Numbered from the stretch's first letter, positions 23,780 to 32,501 are shown. The stretch: 64,000 nucleotides of DNA from Mesorhizobium australicum WSM2073 (GCF_000230995.2 NC_019973.1:3238001-3302000); one strand, 5' to 3'. Numbers and translations are program-made. The notes: a model not told the origin generated them from the sequence alone.

Positions 23780-25408
23780 TCAGTCCGCGATATCGACGGC
23801 GGCGAAATTCTGCCGGCCGAAGGGGTCGAGCACGTAATTCAGCACGCTCTTGCGGATCGGGATCGCCACCATCGAATGGGCGATCGGCGCCACCGGCACC
23901 TCGGCCTTCAGGATGGCCTGCGCCTTTCCATAGATCGCGGCGCGCTCTTTCGGGTCGGCGGCAACGCGGCCCTCGTCGAGCAGCTTCTCGAAATCCTTGT
24001 CGCACCAGCGCGAGCGGTTGGAGCCACCCTTCACGCCGTCGCAGGAGAGCAGATAGCTCAGCATGTTGTCGGGATCGCCATTGTCGCTGCTGCCGCCGAG
24101 CAGGAAGGCGTCCTGTTCGCCCGCCGCGGTGCGCTTGAGGTATTCGCCCCATTCGAAGCTGACGATCTCCGATTGCACGCCGACCTTCGCCCAGTCGGCC
24201 TGGATCATCTCGGCCATGCGCTTGGCGTTGGGATTGTAGGGGCGCGACACCGGCATCGCCCACAGGCTGATCTTGAGGCCGCTTTCATGGCCCGCTTCCT
24301 TGAGCAGTTTCTTGGCGCCATCGGGATCGTACTCGATGCCGGCATCGGTGACGGCGCCGAGCTGCGCCGGCGGCACGACGCTGCCGGCCACCGTGCCGGC
24401 GCCGGCATAGACCGCATCGACGATCGCCTTGCGGTCGACGGCCTTGGCCAGTGCCGTGCGCACGCGCACGTCGCCCAGCGGCTGGTGCTCGACATTGAAG
24501 CCGAGAATGCCGATGTTCTGGCCCTTGAGATCGAGAACCGTGATGTCGGGATCGCTGCGCAGGTCGGCGACGGCACTTGGCGGCGGCGGGGCGGCGACCT
24601 GGCATTCATTGGCCTTGATGCGCTCGACGCGGGTGGTCGGCTCGGGCGTGACGGCGAAGACCAGCGTGTCGATCTTCGGCGCGCCGCGCCAGTAATCCTT
24701 GTTGGCGGCGTAGCGGACCTGGCTGTCGGGCACATAGGCCTCAAGCACGAACGGTCCGGTGCCGACCGGCATGCTGTCGATCAGCTCCGGCGTGCCGGCC
24801 GCGACCATCTTTTCGGTCTGCTCCAGCGACAGGATGGAGAGATAGTCGAGTGCCAGCCCGGCCAGGAATGTGACGTTGGGAGCCGTCAGCGTGAAGCGCA
24901 CGGTGTAGTCGTCGACCTTGTCTATTCTGTCGATCAGCGTGCCCATGCCCAGCGCGTTGAAGTACTCGTAAGAGCCGCCGCCAAGCTTGTGATAGGGATT
25001 GTTGGCGTCGCGCTGGCGGTTGAAGGTGTAGAGCACGTCGTCCGCGTCGAAGTCGCGCGTGGGCGAAAAATGCTCGTTCGACTGAAACTTCACGCCGTGC
25101 CTGAGATGGAAAGTGTAGGCCTTGCCATCCGACGAGACATCCCAGCTTTCGGCGAGCGCCGGGCCGACCTCGGTGGTGCCCGGCTTGAACTCGACCAGCC
25201 GGTTGAAGATCGTCTTGGCGGCGGCGTCCATGGTGGAATCGGCGATGCCGATCGCCGGGTTGAAGGTCTCGGGATTGGCTTCCGAGCAATAGACCAGCGT
25301 CTTGGCGTAGGCCTGTCCGCCGAGAAGGACGGATGAGGCCAGAACGGACGTGGCCAGGAGGGACGTGGCCAGAAGGGACGGGGCAAGCACCGCGCGCAGA
25401 GATTTCAT
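23780..25408 (-). CDS. Dipeptide/oligopeptide ABC transporter substrate-binding protein
   Basis: 542 aa periplasmic SBP_bac_5 protein. The mature start TLVYCSEANPETFNPAIG is typical of DppA-like proteins. AGGAG lies 8 bases before ATG 25408. The signal peptide is built from pentapeptide repeats (LLATS-like). No permease or ATPase genes are nearby, so it is an orphan binding protein. It lies 43 bases downstream of the D-amino-acid dehydrogenase-like gene and may deliver a D-amino-acid-containing peptide or basic amino acid substrate to a shared transporter. Confidence 0.88.
   Translation of the reverse strand: MKSLRAVLAPSLLATSLLATSVLASSVLLGGQAYAKTLVYCSEANPETFNPAIGIADSTMDAAAKTIFNRLVEFKPGTTEVGPALAESWDVSSDGKAYTFHLRHGVKFQSNEHFSPTRDFDADDVLYTFNRQRDANNPYHKLGGGSYEYFNALGMGTLIDRIDKVDDYTVRFTLTAPNVTFLAGLALDYLSILSLEQTEKMVAAGTPELIDSMPVGTGPFVLEAYVPDSQVRYAANKDYWRGAPKIDTLVFAVTPEPTTRVERIKANECQVAAPPPPSAVADLRSDPDITVLDLKGQNIGILGFNVEHQPLGDVRVRTALAKAVDRKAIVDAVYAGAGTVAGSVVPPAQLGAVTDAGIEYDPDGAKKLLKEAGHESGLKISLWAMPVSRPYNPNAKRMAEMIQADWAKVGVQSEIVSFEWGEYLKRTAAGEQDAFLLGGSSDNGDPDNMLSYLLSCDGVKGGSNRSRWCDKDFEKLLDEGRVAADPKERAAIYGKAQAILKAEVPVAPIAHSMVAIPIRKSVLNYVLDPFGRQNFAAVDIAD
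25331..25390. repeat. Four 15-bp tandem units in a signal-peptide coding region
   Basis: Consecutive 15-base units begin at 25331, 25346, 25361 and 25376 with the pattern GGACGTGGCCAGAAG and few substitutions. They encode the pentapeptide repeat LLATS-like in the hydrophobic core of the signal peptide of the binding protein. Confidence 0.7.
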
Positions 25409-25451
25409 CGCAAACGCTCCTGATGACACTTCGGGGTTGAGGGAAGGAACT

Positions 25452-26585
25452 TCATGGCGTCGTCGCCGGGGTAAGGAAGCGATCGGGCGCCAGCGCCCCA
25501 GCGGTGACGCCGAGTGCGGTGACGTCGTCGGGCAGGGGCTCGCCGCGCATCAGCGCCGCGCTCAGCCTGGCCAGCGTCAGCGACACCTGAAAACCGTAGC
25601 CACCTTGGCCGCCGAGCCAGAAGAAGCCGGGCAGGCGCGGGTCGAAGCCGGCGACCGGCGTGCGGTCGGGAGCGAAGGTACGCAGGCCCGCCCACGGCGT
25701 CGACGGGCGGCCGATGCGCATAGACGTCGCCTGTTCGATGCGGTCGACGGCGATGGCGACGTCGATATCCTCGGGATACGCATCGCAAGGCTCGGAATCC
25801 GTCTCGTCGGCGAGCGAACCGATCAATCTGCCGGCATCGGGCTTGAAGTAGAACTGCTCGTGCAGGTCGACCACCAGCGGCCAGCCGGCGATGTCCAACC
25901 CGGCGGGCGGATCGAACAGGAAGGCGGTGCGCCGTTTCGGCTGGAAGCCGAGGCCCGGGAGTCTCACCATGCCGGCGACGACATCGACCCAGGCGCCGGC
26001 GGCGTTGACGATGATGTCAGCCGAGTAGACGCCGGCGCTTGTTTCAACCCTAAAAGCGCTGCCGTCGCGTGAGATGGCGCGGACCTCCTCGCCGGTGCGG
26101 ATGGTGCCGCCGCCGGCTTTGAGCTTGGACGCGCAGGTCGCAAGCATCTTGTCCGTGTCGACATCCACCGCGTCCGGCTCATAGACGCCGCCGCATGTGG
26201 CTTGCTGGGCAATGACCGGAACCAGCGCGTGGAGCTCGGCCGCCGAGAGGCGGCGCACTGATGGCACCAGCGCCTGCAAATCACGAGCCAGCTTGTCGAT
26301 GGCGGCATCGTCACCGGTCCATCCGACATGCAGCGCGCCACGCCGGTGGGCGACGAAACCGCCCTCGACGATTGCCTGCCGGCTGGCCAGCGTCAGCCCG
26401 CGCACGAGGCGGTTGCCGTAGGTCTCGGTGAACAGAGCGGCGGAGCGTCCGCTGGCGTGGTAGCCAAGATGCGGCTCGCGCTCGATGACGGTGACTTCGG
26501 CCCAGCCCGCCACCTCGGCGGCAAGCGAGAGGCCGGCAATGCCGCCGCCGATGACGACAATCTCTTGGAAGGACTTTGACTGCAT
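25452..26585 (-). CDS. FAD-dependent D-amino-acid dehydrogenase, DauA-like
   Basis: 377 aa DAO-family flavoenzyme. The FAD motif is VIGGGIAGLSLAAE, followed by GYHASGRSAALFTE, LGFQPKRRTAFLF and GGQGGYGFQ. These features resemble Pseudomonas D-arginine dehydrogenase DauA more than glycine oxidase. It would oxidise D-amino acids to 2-oxo acids at the membrane or in the cytosol. It is divergent from an XRE-cupin regulator gene at 26717, which probably controls it together with the binding protein. Confidence 0.82.
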   Translation of the reverse strand: MQSKSFQEIVVIGGGIAGLSLAAEVAGWAEVTVIEREPHLGYHASGRSAALFTETYGNRLVRGLTLASRQAIVEGGFVAHRRGALHVGWTGDDAAIDKLARDLQALVPSVRRLSAAELHALVPVIAQQATCGGVYEPDAVDVDTDKMLATCASKLKAGGGTIRTGEEVRAISRDGSAFRVETSAGVYSADIIVNAAGAWVDVVAGMVRLPGLGFQPKRRTAFLFDPPAGLDIAGWPLVVDLHEQFYFKPDAGRLIGSLADETDSEPCDAYPEDIDVAIAVDRIEQATSMRIGRPSTPWAGLRTFAPDRTPVAGFDPRLPGFFWLGGQGGYGFQVSLTLARLSAALMRGEPLPDDVTALGVTAGALAPDRFLTPATTP

Positions 26586-26593
26586 TCATCAGT

Positions 26594-26644
26594 CGTAAAA
26601 ATAATTTCGTATCCAGTCAATATTTAGCGTATAAGAAAATTTCG
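26594..26644. promoter_or_regulatory. Direct-repeat operator candidate between dauA-like and XRE-cupin genes
   Basis: CGTAAAAATAATTTCG (26594-26609) and CGTATAAGAAAATTTCG (26628-26644) are 34 bases apart, about three helical turns, in an AT-rich divergent promoter region. They are candidate binding sites for the adjacent XRE-cupin regulator. Confidence 0.45.
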
Positions 26645-26716
26645 GTGTTGTTGATGGCTGCGGGGAGTTCGACTACCTAGGGTGGAGCGGCGCGATCCCG
26701 CGCCTTGGAGCTGGCA

Positions 26717-27334
26717 ATGTCGGAGCAACCCAATCTCGGTGATTGTCTGCGGGCTTTGAGAAAAACCCATGGCTGGACCTTGCAGGAGGTCAGCGCGCTC
26801 ACCGGCGTCGCGGTGTCGACGCTGTCCAAGGTCGAGAACGACCAGATGTCGCTGACCTACGACAAGCTGCTGCAGATCTGCGAGGGGCTCGGCATCCATG
26901 TGACGGAACTGCTCAGCGGCGACCGCAAGCAGCCGGCAGCGCGCACCCGCCGCTCGGTCACCTCGCAGTCCAACACGCTGCGCCAGCTGACCCGAAATTA
27001 TGACTACCGGTATCTCGCCACCGACCTGGTGCGCAAGCGCATGGTGCCGATTCACGCCTATGCGCGCGCCCGCACGCCGCAAGAATTCGGCCCGCTGACC
27101 AGGCATGCCGGCGAGGAATTCCTGATCGTGCTCAAGGGCGAGATCGAACTGCATACCGACCAGTACGCGCCGGTGCGGCTGAAAGCGGGCGAGAGCGTCT
27201 ACATCGATTCCACCATGGGCCACGCCTATCTATCGGTGGGCGAGGGCGACGCCGAGATGCTGTGCGTCTGCTCCGGCGACGAGCCCGACATGGAAGGCAC
27301 GCTGCTGAGCGAGCTGGAGACGGTTGAAGGATAG
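26717..27334 (+). CDS. XRE-family regulator with C-terminal cupin domain
   Basis: 205 aa. The HTH_3 domain occupies residues 5-65 (LRKTHGWTLQEVSALTGVAV, then TLSKVENDQMSLTYDKLLQI). The cupin_2 domain follows about 110-190 (PLTRHAGEEFLIVLKGEIEL). Regulators of this type often control amino-acid or polyamine catabolism. The ATG at 26717 has GGAG upstream; a TTG four codons earlier is less likely. It is divergent from the DauA-like gene. Confidence 0.9.
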   Translation: MSEQPNLGDCLRALRKTHGWTLQEVSALTGVAVSTLSKVENDQMSLTYDKLLQICEGLGIHVTELLSGDRKQPAARTRRSVTSQSNTLRQLTRNYDYRYLATDLVRKRMVPIHAYARARTPQEFGPLTRHAGEEFLIVLKGEIELHTDQYAPVRLKAGESVYIDSTMGHAYLSVGEGDAEMLCVCSGDEPDMEGTLLSELETVEG

Positions 27335-27456
27335 GGCGCAGCTCACCGCGCAAGTTTTCTGCAGCTCGATTCAGGCTTTCTCGTTCGAACTGCGCGGCGA
27401 AACCGGCTATAGGACCGCTGAAACCGTAGCTCCCGCCAATCTGAAAAGGAAATCCG

Positions 27457-28161
27457 ATGAGTGTAGAAAAGATAGCCGTCATCGTGGCCGGCGGCAGCGG
27501 CATGGGGGCGGCGGCGGCCAAACGGCTGGCGGCGGATGGTTTCAAGGTCGCCATCCTGTCCTCGTCCGGCAAGGGCGAGGCGCTGGCCAAGGAGCTTGGC
27601 GGGCTCGGCGTCACCGGCTCCAACCAGTCGAACGACGATCTGCAGCGGCTCGCCGACCTGACCCTGGAGCGCTATGGCCGCATCGACGTGCTGGTCAACA
27701 GCGGCGGCCATGGACCGCGCGCGCCGATCCTGGAGATCACGGACGAGCAGTGGCACACCGGCATGGACGTCTACCTGATGAACGTCATCCGGCCGGTGCG
27801 CATCGTGGCGCCGCAGATGGTCAAGCAGAAGGGCGGCGCCATCATCAACATCTCGACGGCCTGGGTAGCAGAACCGAACGCGATGTTCCCGACGTCGGCC
27901 GTGTTCCGCGCCGGCCTTGCCGCCTACACCAAGATTTTCGCCAACACCTACGCGGCCGACAATGTGCGCATGAACAACGTGCTGCCCGGCTGGATCGACA
28001 GCCTGCCCGCCACCGAAGAGCGCCGCGACAACGTGCCGATGCAGCGCTATGGCACATCAGAGGAGATCGCCGCGACGATCGCGTTTTTGGCGTCGGACGG
28101 GGCAGGGTATATTACCGGGCAGAATATCCGCGTGGATGGGGGTGTGATCCGGGCGCTGTGA
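27457..28161 (+). CDS. Short-chain dehydrogenase-like protein with altered active site
   Basis: 234 aa Rossmann-fold protein. A variant glycine motif (VAGGSGMGAAAAKRLAADG) replaces the usual TGxxxGIG, NSGGHG replaces NNAG, and the C-terminal ITGQNIRVDGG is intact. The position of the catalytic YxxxK reads SAVFR (PTSAVFRAGLAAY), so Tyr is missing and Lys is Arg. It may be a non-classical reductase or a binding protein. AAAAGGA precedes the ATG. Confidence 0.82.
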   Translation: MSVEKIAVIVAGGSGMGAAAAKRLAADGFKVAILSSSGKGEALAKELGGLGVTGSNQSNDDLQRLADLTLERYGRIDVLVNSGGHGPRAPILEITDEQWHTGMDVYLMNVIRPVRIVAPQMVKQKGGAIINISTAWVAEPNAMFPTSAVFRAGLAAYTKIFANTYAADNVRMNNVLPGWIDSLPATEERRDNVPMQRYGTSEEIAATIAFLASDGAGYITGQNIRVDGGVIRAL

Positions 28162-28192
28162 GGGGCGGCTGGCGGCGATCCCATACCTCTCA

Positions 28193-28783
28193 GATTAGCC
28201 GAAGCCCTCCCTCCCTTCGTCATCCTAGGGCGTAGCAAGGAGCGAAGCGACGCCGCGCAGACCCTAGGATCCATGCCGCGACGTGGGCCGAAAAAATACG
28301 GCGAACGAGGATAGTCCCCGGACGGGTGGCGGTTACCGTCAACGCATGACCGGCTATGTTTACATGACAGCGAGCCAGAAGGGCGGCACCATCTACATCG
28401 GTGTCACCAACGATCTCGGTCGCCGCATGCCGGAGCACAAATCCGGCGAAGGTTCGCGCTTCACCAGGCGCTACGGTGTGCAGCGGTTGGTCTGGTACGA
28501 GGAACATTTCGACATTCGTGACGCCATTCAACGCGAGAAATCGCTGAAGCGCTGGTCGCGACAATGGAAGATCGAACTGATCGAGAAGACCAATCCGGAA
28601 TGGTTCGAGCTGTTTCGCGGAACAGGTTGGTCGCGGTTTGATGGCGTTTCGTCGGAGGTTGGAGCCAGGTTCGGCACAGTTTTTACCCGTCGCAAGCGTC
28701 GCGGCATCCTAGGTTCTGCGCCGCGTCGCTTCGCTCCTTGCTCCGCCCTAGGATGACGAAGCGAGGGAGGGCTTCGGCTAATC
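28193..28783. mobile_element. GIY-YIG unit flanked by inverted palindromic repeats
   Basis: The left repeat (28193-28283) and right repeat (28697-28783) are inverted copies, about 83 of 87 positions identical plus a 4-base indel. Each contains a hairpin bounded by ATCCTAGGG and CCCTAGGAT (one mismatch on the right). They enclose a single GIY-YIG nuclease gene. The unit sits in the gap between convergent genes, the usual location of REP-type repeats. No clear target duplication is seen. Confidence 0.75.
28346..28756 (+). CDS. GIY-YIG superfamily single-domain endonuclease
   Basis: 136 aa. The two strands GYVYMTAS and TIYIGVTN give the GIY-YIG pair. Catalytic Arg lies in LGRRMPEHK, the Glu in AIQREKSLKRW, and the Asn in KTNPEW. 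This is the COG2827 (UPF0213-like) type of stand-alone nuclease. The natural domain ends near WFELF. The last 24 or so codons are contributed by the right-hand inverted repeat, which also supplies the stop. Its position between inverted repeats suggests a role in their mobility. Confidence 0.88.
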   Translation: MTGYVYMTASQKGGTIYIGVTNDLGRRMPEHKSGEGSRFTRRYGVQRLVWYEEHFDIRDAIQREKSLKRWSRQWKIELIEKTNPEWFELFRGTGWSRFDGVSSEVGARFGTVFTRRKRRGILGSAPRRFAPCSALG

Positions 28784-28821
28784 CCCACGTCAACTAGCAA
28801 CCCTTACGACGGCTTCCCAGT

Positions 28822-30090
28822 TCACTGCGACCGCTTCGCCACCTGATCCGCATCCGTCAGCGTCTGCAGAAACGCCACGATGTCGTCGATCTCGGCATCG
28901 TTGAGCGCCGGCTTGTCGCCGGGTTTCTTGCCGTCGAAGGGCGGGTCTTGATTCAGGTTCGACCAGTAAGCCTTTGGTAAATCGTCATATTTGTCGACGG
29001 TACCGTAAGCGTTTTTCGGGTACCAGCGGCCGGGGTCGGTGTCGCGACTGGCGTAGAAGGCCACCGCTTCGCGCAGCGTGTGGAAATATCCGTTGTGGAA
29101 GAAGCTCTTGCGCAGCGCCACGTTGCGCAGGCTCGGTGTCTTGAACAGGCCGCAATAGTCGGTGCGGCCACGGAAATCGGTGCGCAGGGGACCGCACAGG
29201 CCGAGATCGACATAGGCCGGGTCGGCGTTGGCCGGGATGGCCGGATTGCGCGGCACGGCGATGGCGATGAGGCCGAAATCGGTGAACTGCGGCGGCTCAC
29301 CGTCATTGGCCGGTTCGCTGAGGTGGCAGGAGGCGCAATTGCCTTTCGCCTCGTCCTCGAACAGGGCGCGGCCATGCAGTTCCCGCGCCGATAGCGTCGC
29401 CTTGCCGGCGAGGAAGGCGTCGTAGCGGCTGGAATAGGGGTAGAAGTCGACCGCGCTCTGCTCGAATGTGCCGAGCGCCTCGGCGGCGGCGTCGAAGGCA
29501 TCGCCCGGGCGGTCGAAGACATCGTTGCCGAAGGTTGCCTTGAACTCGTCGGCATAGGCTGACTTGCGCAAGGCGGCGGAGACGGCTGCTTCATCCTTGT
29601 TTGCCATCTCGAACGGCGAGAGCAGGGGGATTTTAGCCTGGTCCCCACCGTGATCGGCGCGGCCGTCCCAGGTCAGGCCGCCGGTCGGGCCATTGTCGAC
29701 GCTCTCGTCGCCCTCGTCCTCGGAATCGTGGGAATGCTCGGTGAAGGCGGGCGCCGCCTCGAGGTAGCGCAGCGACGGCACCGCGCGCACGCCGGACTGG
29801 TCGAGGTTCGGGCCGCCCATTTCGACCGGTGTGGCCGAGGCCGGACCGAAGGCATGGCGCGGATCGTGGCAGGAGGAACAGGCCTGTTTTCCCGACGCCG
29901 AGAGCGCCGGGTCGAAGAACATCTTTCGCCCCAAGGCAGTCAGCGCCTCGGCGCGTGCGAAGGCTTGCGCACGCGACAGCGGACCGGGATGGACGCCGTC
30001 CGACCCCGCCGTATTCGCGGGCGCGGCAAAGCCAAAGGTCGAGATCGCGGCACTCGCGATCACCAGGCTTTTCCATCGTCTCGTCATCAT
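28822..30090 (-). CDS. Di-haem cytochrome c peroxidase / MauG family protein
   Basis: 422 aa exported protein with a signal peptide (SLVIASAAISTFGFAAPANT). Two haem c sites are present: CSSCH around residue 72 and CASCH around 252. KTPSLRNVALRKSFFHNGYF is the typical MauG/CcpA element before the axial ligand region. An Asp/Glu/His-rich insertion (HSHDSEDEGDES) is present near residue 119. It would reduce H2O2 or oxidise a protein or small molecule in the periplasm. Start ATG 30090 has no strong ribosome-binding site. Confidence 0.9.
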   Translation of the reverse strand: MMTRRWKSLVIASAAISTFGFAAPANTAGSDGVHPGPLSRAQAFARAEALTALGRKMFFDPALSASGKQACSSCHDPRHAFGPASATPVEMGGPNLDQSGVRAVPSLRYLEAAPAFTEHSHDSEDEGDESVDNGPTGGLTWDGRADHGGDQAKIPLLSPFEMANKDEAAVSAALRKSAYADEFKATFGNDVFDRPGDAFDAAAEALGTFEQSAVDFYPYSSRYDAFLAGKATLSARELHGRALFEDEAKGNCASCHLSEPANDGEPPQFTDFGLIAIAVPRNPAIPANADPAYVDLGLCGPLRTDFRGRTDYCGLFKTPSLRNVALRKSFFHNGYFHTLREAVAFYASRDTDPGRWYPKNAYGTVDKYDDLPKAYWSNLNQDPPFDGKKPGDKPALNDAEIDDIVAFLQTLTDADQVAKRSQ

Positions 30091-30241
30091 GGGGCACGGT
30101 CCGCTTTGGCCCGGAAATAAGAACGCAGTGCAACGGATTGATGACCGGTCCCAGTGCTCACGAAACCGTGTTCGCCGCGGCGGCGGATGTCACAAAGGTG
30201 ACAAGGCCTCCACGTTAGCTGCCTATGGTTCCCGCGCCGTA

Positions 30242-30289
30242 GCCCCATAGCCCATAGCCCATAGCCCATAGCCCTATAGCCCCATAGCC
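30242..30289. repeat. CCCATAG heptanucleotide tandem repeat
   Basis: About six units of CCCATAG run in tandem, with an indel in the fifth (CCCTATAG), ending 25 bases before the phospholipase gene start. It is likely part of that gene's leader or promoter. Slippage could change spacing and therefore expression. Confidence 0.75.
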
Positions 30290-30313
30290 ACAGTCAAGCC
30301 ACGAGGTCTTCCC

Positions 30314-31849
30314 ATGACGAGGCTCAAGTTCCTCACTTCCTTCTGTCTGGCCGGTTCGGCCTTGTTTCCCCTTGCGGCCGCCAATGCCGCCCCTCCCGGC
30401 TTCGACAAGATCGACACCGTCGTCGTCATCTATGCGGAGAACCGCAGCTTCGATAATCTTTATGGTGGCTTCCCCGGCGCCAATGGGCTGGCCAATGTCT
30501 CGGCCGACCAGGCGCGCCAGCTCGATCGCGATGGCAAGCCGCTGACCGAACTGCCCCCGGCCTGGGGTGGGCTGACCGGAAAGGGCGTCACGCCCGTGGT
30601 GACGGAGGCGCAGACCGCGCATCTGGCCAACGCCGCCTTCGCCATCGACGATCCCAAAGGCTTCAACGAAGGCACCAATGTCATCACCCACGATTTGTGG
30701 CACCGTTTCTACCAGGAGCAGATGCAGATCGACGGCGGCAAGAACGATAAATTCGTCGCCTGGGCCGATTCCGGCGGGCTGGTCATGGGCCATTATGACG
30801 GCTCGAGCCTGCCGATGTGGCAGGTGGCGAAGAAATATGTGCTGGCCGACAATTTCTTCCAGGGCGCCTTTGGCGGCTCCTTCCTCAACCATTTCCAGCT
30901 CGCCTGCGCCTGTACGCCGGTCTATCCGCATGCCGACACGAGTCCGATCAAGGGCCAGATCGCCGTGGTCGAGGCCGACGGAACGACCTTGAAGGTGGCC
31001 GACAATTCGCCGCCGTCGGCGATGGGCGGCGTGCCGAAATTCGTCAATGACGGCGCCATCACGCCCGATTTTTACGCCGTCAACACCATGCAGCCGCCCT
31101 ATCAGCCGAGCGCCAACAAGCCTGCCGAGGGCGGCGACAAGGCGCTGGCCGATCCGGCCGCGCCCACCACGCTGCCGCCGCAGCACGACATCACCATCGG
31201 CGATCTCTTGTCGCTGAAGGGGGTCGACTGGGCCTGGTACGCCGGCGCCTGGCAGGCTACCCTCGACGGCAAGAACGCCACGCCGGTGCCGAACTTCCAG
31301 TTCCACCACCAGCCGTTCAACTATTTCGCCGCCTACGCGCCCGGCACGGCAGCGCGCACCGAGCATCTCAGGGATGGCGGCCTGGATGGCGCCGCGTTCA
31401 TCAAGGCGATCGACGACGGCAAGCTGCCGCAGGTCGCCTTCTACAAGCCGCAGGGCAATCTCAACGAGCACTCAGGCTATGCCGACGTGACATCGGGCGA
31501 TCGGCATCTGGCCGACCTCGTCGCGCATCTGGAGAAGAGCCCGCAATGGAGTCACATGCTGGTCGTCGTCACCTATGACGAGAATGGCGGCTTCTGGGAT
31601 CACGTCGCGCCGCCCAAGGCCGACCGCTGGGGCCCGGGCAACCGCATCCCGGCCTTCATCGTCTCGCCCTATGCCAGGATGGGCACGGTCGACCACACGC
31701 AATACGATACGACGTCGATCCTGCGCTTCATCACCGCGCGCTACGATCTGCCGGTGCTGACGGGCATCGTCGCCCGCGACAAGGCGCTGGCCGCCAATGG
31801 CGAGCCGCCGATGGGGGATTTGTCAGCCGCGCTGGATCTGAGCCGATAG
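30314..31849 (+). CDS. Phospholipase C / acid phosphatase-like phosphoesterase
   Basis: 511 aa PF04185 protein with a signal peptide (LTSFCLAGSALFPLAAANAA). The alkaline-phosphatase-type fold shows VVIYAENRSFDNLYG with catalytic or metal residues, and LVVVTYDENGGFWDHVAPP with the second metal site. Family members hydrolyse phosphatidylcholine or phosphomonoesters in the periplasm, often under phosphate starvation. A heptamer tandem repeat lies right before the gene. Confidence 0.88.
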   Translation: MTRLKFLTSFCLAGSALFPLAAANAAPPGFDKIDTVVVIYAENRSFDNLYGGFPGANGLANVSADQARQLDRDGKPLTELPPAWGGLTGKGVTPVVTEAQTAHLANAAFAIDDPKGFNEGTNVITHDLWHRFYQEQMQIDGGKNDKFVAWADSGGLVMGHYDGSSLPMWQVAKKYVLADNFFQGAFGGSFLNHFQLACACTPVYPHADTSPIKGQIAVVEADGTTLKVADNSPPSAMGGVPKFVNDGAITPDFYAVNTMQPPYQPSANKPAEGGDKALADPAAPTTLPPQHDITIGDLLSLKGVDWAWYAGAWQATLDGKNATPVPNFQFHHQPFNYFAAYAPGTAARTEHLRDGGLDGAAFIKAIDDGKLPQVAFYKPQGNLNEHSGYADVTSGDRHLADLVAHLEKSPQWSHMLVVVTYDENGGFWDHVAPPKADRWGPGNRIPAFIVSPYARMGTVDHTQYDTTSILRFITARYDLPVLTGIVARDKALAANGEPPMGDLSAALDLSR

Positions 31850-31901
31850 GGAGCGGGCGAAACGCCGATACGCCGCCGCGCCGCAGCGCGCGGTGGCCTT
31901 C

Positions 31902-32501
31902 TCAGCCGCCATTCACAAGCGCCAGAATGAGCTTTTGCAGATTGCCGCCCTGGCCGAGTTCGATGCGGTCGAAATCGCGGCTTGCCTGCCGCTGCGCCTG
32001 CGAAAGGGCGGACAGGCGTTTGGTCATCTCGACCCGGATCTTGCTGCATTTGGGATCGTCGGGAACGGTGAGGCCGACCGTCGCCGCCTCGATCTTGCGC
32101 GCCATGTCGACAATGGTCGCGCCATGCACCTTTTCGTGGGCGCTGACGCCTGCGAGGAAAACCTCCCAGTTCTTCTGGATGGCGGACGGCAGCGGCGAGG
32201 AGGGGCTTGGCAAGGTGTAGGTGATGATGAGCTTTGGCTTGGCCGAGACCAGCACGCAGGCTCCGGCACGCGGCTGATAATCCCTGGTCCAGGTCAGCTT
32301 GAAATTGGTGTGGGCGATGGCGCGGGTAATGCCGACATTCGGCCCGTTCTCGCCGATCGACCGGTAGAGCTCGAGCCCGGACTGGCCTGAAATGGCGTAG
32401 GTCTCGACCTTCTCGACAGGCTTCCACTCGGCATGCGCCGCAAGCGGGAAGGCCACCAGGGCGGCGGTCGGAAGATACAGGCGAACACAGGCTCTCAACA
32501 C
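31902..32501 (-). CDS. DUF922 family exported putative metalloprotease
   Basis: 199 aa with a signal peptide (LYLPTAALVAFPLAAHA). HEKVH (HExxH) around residue 122 sits in the DUF922 core, which suggests a zinc metallopeptidase, though activity is unproven. The GTG at 32501 is preceded by GGAGAGA, which supports this start. It is convergent with the phospholipase gene. Confidence 0.8.
   Translation of the reverse strand: MLRACVRLYLPTAALVAFPLAAHAEWKPVEKVETYAISGQSGLELYRSIGENGPNVGITRAIAHTNFKLTWTRDYQPRAGACVLVSAKPKLIITYTLPSPSSPLPSAIQKNWEVFLAGVSAHEKVHGATIVDMARKIEAATVGLTVPDDPKCSKIRVEMTKRLSALSQAQRQASRDFDRIELGQGGNLQKLILALVNGG

Noticed and set aside
23876..25336. 486-codon plus-strand frame opposite the dipeptide-binding protein
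   Set aside because: Composition is that of an antisense shadow; the minus-strand protein has a signal peptide, ribosome-binding site and family motifs.
30215..31471. 418-codon minus-strand frame opposite the phospholipase gene
   Set aside because: Reads into the CCCATAG tandem repeat and lacks domains; antisense artefact.
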